Positions 61,960-64,000 of a DNA stretch of 64,000 nucleotides are shown piece by piece (within the stretch, counting starts at the first letter, position 1; each line of letters starts with the position of its first letter). The stretch is taken from positions 62,001 to 126,000 of the IMG/VR virus record IMGVR_UViG_3300049846_002130; one strand, given 5' to 3'. This DNA is from a virus. The notes under the pieces are model-generated. The model saw only the letters and a program-made list of their open reading frames with translations, was not told the DNA's origin and ran no database searches. The translations under genes and the position numbers were made by a program.

Positions 61960-62094
61960 CTAGTGTAGATAGATGCTCGGCTCAGCGAATAAACACCTTA
62001 AGTGATCAGACAAAAAGTTAATCATTCTTTTCAGCTTTGCTACAGGATGATCTTCCCAGCTGTAATTTCTTCTACCAACAGCTTTTTACACTAG
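61960..62094 (-). ncRNA. Structured RNA candidate (135 nt)
   Basis: Perfect 8-bp closing stem CTAGTGTA/TACACTAG, with an internal AGCTGT/ACAGCT hairpin, followed on the - strand by TTTTTTT. Lies between two tRNAs. Does not fit tRNA, tmRNA or known riboswitch patterns. Other internal pairings are weak. Confidence 0.45.
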
Positions 62095-62115
62095 AGCCCG
62101 GTACCAGGCTTTTAA

Positions 62116-62189
62116 TGGCCAAGGTAGGAGTCGAACCTACGACGCATAGCTCTTCGGGCTATCGCTCATACCAACTGAGCTACTCGGCC
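62116..62189 (-). tRNA. tRNA with anticodon GAA (Phe) and C33
   Basis: 74 nt with canonical arms: acceptor GGCCGAG/CTTGGCC, D arm GCTC/GAGC, T arm GTAGG-TTCGACT-CCTAC and discriminator A. The anticodon loop reads CCGAAGA: position 33 is C instead of the near-universal U, with G37. Anticodon by position is GAA. Confidence 0.8.
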
Positions 62190-62194
62190 TAAGG

Positions 62195-62267
62195 TGTAGA
62201 TAACAATTTAAACAACTTATTAGTTTAATTCCAATTATAAATGTAAAGTTGTTAGCATTTATCTACA
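62195..62267 (-). ncRNA. Rod-like structured RNA candidate (73 nt)
   Basis: Nested inverted repeats: TGTAGATAA/TTATCTACA (9 bp, 62195-62203 / 62259-62267) and AACAACTT/AAGTTGTT (8 bp, 62211-62218 / 62246-62253). Fills the gap between the C33 tRNA and the DUF4236 gene. No open reading frame. Unknown role. Confidence 0.4.
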
Positions 62268-62286
62268 AGATAGATTTATCTAGAAA

Positions 62287-62469
62287 CTAAAAGACTTTTT
62301 TGGCTTTAGTATAAGCAAAACCCTTTTTGCCTATACGAGTAGTAACTTGGCCTTTAGAGTTTAGACCTACTCTCGCACCAGGGATACCAATACTAGTGGA
62401 TATACCTGTTTTACTAATTGTAATGTTTATTGGACCTACTTTGAAGGTCTTAGATGCAGAGAGTTTCAT
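62287..62469 (-). CDS. DUF4236-like protein (60 aa)
   Basis: 'KVGPINITISKTGISTSIGIPGARVGLNSKGQVTTRIGKKGFAYT' fits the DUF4236 pattern (SKxGxSxSxGxPGxR...). Function of the family is unknown. Short Lys-rich end. Seventeen bases after the vWA gene. Confidence 0.65.
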   Translation of the reverse strand: MKLSASKTFKVGPINITISKTGISTSIGIPGARVGLNSKGQVTTRIGKKGFAYTKAKKVF

Positions 62470-62485
62470 TACTCCTCCAATAGTA

Positions 62486-63109
62486 CTAGATTAATCTAGA
62501 GCCTACCTTATTTTCAACTGCAGCAGAACGATCAGCATCTGTAAAGAAGTTGTCGCCACTAACCTTATCTTCAGCCCAGCCATCGATAATATTTAGCAGC
62601 GAATTCAATGCTGCTTCAAAGTTATGAGCTGTGTTGCTCATCTGCAATGTTTTGCCTGGTTTGATACCTAGCTTAGTAGAATATTCGATAGCTTTCTTAT
62701 CTGTACCCATAAAAAGCCAATCCCACCGCAGCGCAGTTTCCATTGTTCGAATACGCTCGCAAATGTTTTTGGCTGTACCAGAATCATAGTGACCATCTTG
62801 TCCATCAGTGAATACGATGGAAAGTACTTTATCTGTAGGCTGAAATCCTGTTGAAGTATTTAAACTATCTAAAAATTTAGATAGTGATCCACAAATATCA
62901 GTATCACTACCGTTTGCTGAATAGCTTCTACGAAGGTCAGCAACAGAAACATATTCGTTTCCAATATAGCCGGAGAAAGTTCTGGCATATAACTGGACAT
63001 CCTTCTTATCTAGTAAAAGCTGTAGCCTATCTAGAAAAGAGCGTAGTGTATGTTTATGGCTTGCCATCGAGCCTGAATCATCTAATAATAATGCTAATTT
63101 CTTTTGCAT
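62486..63109 (-). CDS. von Willebrand factor A domain protein
   Basis: 207 aa. MIDAS metal site: DDSGS (10-14), Thr in 'GSDTDIC' and Asp in 'FTDGQDG'. A compact vWA fold without signal peptide, so cytoplasmic. In bacteria and phages such proteins often partner with MoxR-type AAA+ ATPases; the Lon-like ATPase is ~3.5 kb away. Role unknown. Confidence 0.8.
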   Translation of the reverse strand: MQKKLALLLDDSGSMASHKHTLRSFLDRLQLLLDKKDVQLYARTFSGYIGNEYVSVADLRRSYSANGSDTDICGSLSKFLDSLNTSTGFQPTDKVLSIVFTDGQDGHYDSGTAKNICERIRTMETALRWDWLFMGTDKKAIEYSTKLGIKPGKTLQMSNTAHNFEAALNSLLNIIDGWAEDKVSGDNFFTDADRSAAVENKVGSRLI

Positions 63110-63169
63110 GTAAGTCTCCTATGCAATGCCTTCGTTAGAAGGCTTATATTTTAGTACAAAGCCTAGCCA

Positions 63170-63189
63170 AGGCGACCATTAGGTCGCCT
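63170..63189 (-). terminator. Hairpin, possible terminator or 5'-UTR structure
   Basis: GGCGACC-TAAT-GGTCGCC stem between nrdB and the vWA gene, with a second GCCTTC/GAAGGC hairpin at 63128-63143 nearer the vWA start. No strong U-run, so a regulatory leader is equally possible. The rest of the 159-base gap is AT-rich with no clear promoter. Confidence 0.4.
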
Positions 63190-63268
63190 CCCAGCCCCAG
63201 GGTTAGGGACTATATAAACTTATTCATAATTTATCAGGCTGACTATTTTTTTAATATAATTTTTAAAA

Positions 63269-64000
63269 TTACCAGCCCCAATCGCCCATTAAATTACCAA
63301 CACTGTAATCGCTCACCCTCCCCTCAAAGAAATTTTTCAAACTATCTCCACTCATAATCCAGTCTAACCAGGGTAGTGGATTTGTTTCTATTTCATAGTT
63401 TGCTTTAAGGCCAAGCATTTGAAGCCTACGATCAGCAATATATCTTATATATACTTTCATTTCTTCTGGTGTTAGGCCTTCAATTGGTCCCATAGCAAAA
63501 GCTTTATCTATAATAATATCTTCAACTTCTACAGCTTGACGGTACATACTGTAGATATATTTTTTAAATTCATTACTAATAATTTGGGGGTGCTCTTCGC
63601 AGAACTTTTTAAATAGCCAGCTCATGCCTTGTAGATGTAGTGTTTCGTCCCTAATAGACCATTCAACTACAGTGCACATGCCCTTCATCTTACCAAAGCG
63701 TTGGTAGTTCATTAACATGGCAAAGGCACTAAAGAGGCTCATGCCTTCATTGCATACTGTATGAGCTAGCTGATAAGCCATAGTCTTTATTTCTGCTTCT
63801 CTTATAGACGCTTCATTAGGAAAGGCTCCTACAGAATGATAATCAGACATAAGATCTACTTTGTGTTTCATATCTTTATCAGATAAAAAAGCACCGTACT
63901 CAGATTCATCCATACCTAATGTATCGTTTAACAACGCATATGCTCGCTGATGAATTGCTTCGCGAGAAGCGAAGCTCATGAGCATTTGTCGTATCTCATG
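63269..64000 (-). CDS. nrdB: Ribonucleotide reductase small subunit, 5' end cut off
   Basis: Open to the right edge; the visible 244 codons begin 'HEIRQMLMSFASREAIHQ' as in class I R2 proteins (EA.H ligands). 'CTVVEWSIRDETLHLQGM' supplies the second E...E..H metal set. The end 'NFFEGRVSDYSVG' fits the R2 tail that docks on NrdA. It makes dNTPs for phage replication with ThyX. The large subunit is not in the window. Confidence 0.9.
   Translation of the reverse strand, partial: HEIRQMLMSFASREAIHQRAYALLNDTLGMDESEYGAFLSDKDMKHKVDLMSDYHSVGAFPNEASIREAEIKTMAYQLAHTVCNEGMSLFSAFAMLMNYQRFGKMKGMCTVVEWSIRDETLHLQGMSWLFKKFCEEHPQIISNEFKKYIYSMYRQAVEVEDIIIDKAFAMGPIEGLTPEEMKVYIRYIADRRLQMLGLKANYEIETNPLPWLDWIMSGDSLKNFFEGRVSDYSVGNLMGDWGW

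Noticed and set aside
61960-62094. tmRNA or 6S-like RNA
   Set aside because: No tRNA-like ends or tag frame, and the stems do not match 6S architecture.
1-64000. CRISPR arrays, insertion sequences, prophage attachment sites
   Set aside because: No regularly spaced repeats, transposase or integrase genes, or paired direct repeats beside a tRNA were seen.

Overview
The window looks like the interior of a large, AT-rich genome of a tailed phage, probably a lytic contractile-tailed (myovirus-type) phage. Reasons: a block of baseplate and tail-fibre genes on the + strand (gp25-like, J-like and a run of very large beta-rich virion proteins), a dense block of replication, nucleotide and repair genes on the - strand, near-gapless packing with ATGA/TAATG overlaps, a small tRNA cluster, and no ribosomal or housekeeping genes. 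Predicted heptose-metabolism genes hint at a Gram-negative host, but the host cannot be named from this sequence.

Layout. 1-22773 (+): baseplate hub fragment, gp25-like and J-like baseplate proteins, then ten virion/tail-fibre genes. 22773-24846 (+): heptosyltransferase-like GT9, FkbM methyltransferase and HAD phosphatase, followed by two small coiled-coil genes. 25340-25377: hairpin where the two gene blocks converge. 25351-42538 (-): RuvC-like resolvase, ClpP-like protease, nucleases, ThyX, primase-helicase, PfkB/HldE-like kinase, IMPDH/GMP-reductase-like enzyme, Cas4-like nuclease, metallophosphoesterase, and the C-terminal half of a DnaE-type polymerase. 42559-43534 (+): a two-gene insert that splits dnaE. 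43446-53091 (-): N-terminal half of dnaE, a lysis-type domain protein, RecA, HD hydrolase, PD-(D/E)XK nuclease, SpoVG-like protein, a Whirly-like ssDNA-binding protein and many small unknowns. 53118-59046 (-): the most unusual part, a ubiquitin-like conjugation cassette. 59051-64000 (-): UDG, nucleotidyltransferase, small membrane proteins, tRNA/structured-RNA cluster, vWA protein and ribonucleotide reductase small subunit (cut by the right edge).

The main discovery candidate is 53291-59046. It encodes a beta-grasp Ubl (73 aa), an E1/ThiF-type adenylating enzyme, a JAB/JAMM peptidase, a 566-aa protein whose C-terminal ~120 residues look like an E2 domain (HPH...C), and a Lon-type AAA+ ATPase that has lost its protease domain. 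The JAB gene ends on a textbook -1 slippery heptamer (G GGA AAA). The -1 frame stays open for about 175 codons and has no usable start of its own, so a JAB-X fusion made by programmed frameshifting is predicted. The set resembles PRTRC and Bil-type bacterial ubiquitin-like systems, but here it is in a phage and has extra parts.

Other notable points: DnaE is split at its catalytic palm by genes on the opposite strand and has an apparent frameshift exactly at its PHP metal motif; four possible heptose-pathway genes are scattered through the window; a Whirly-like protein sits among recombination genes; and a 600-base RNA cluster holds two good tRNAs (one with C33 instead of U33), two degenerate tRNA-Thr-like elements and at least two unexplained structured RNAs. 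All three stop codons are used normally.
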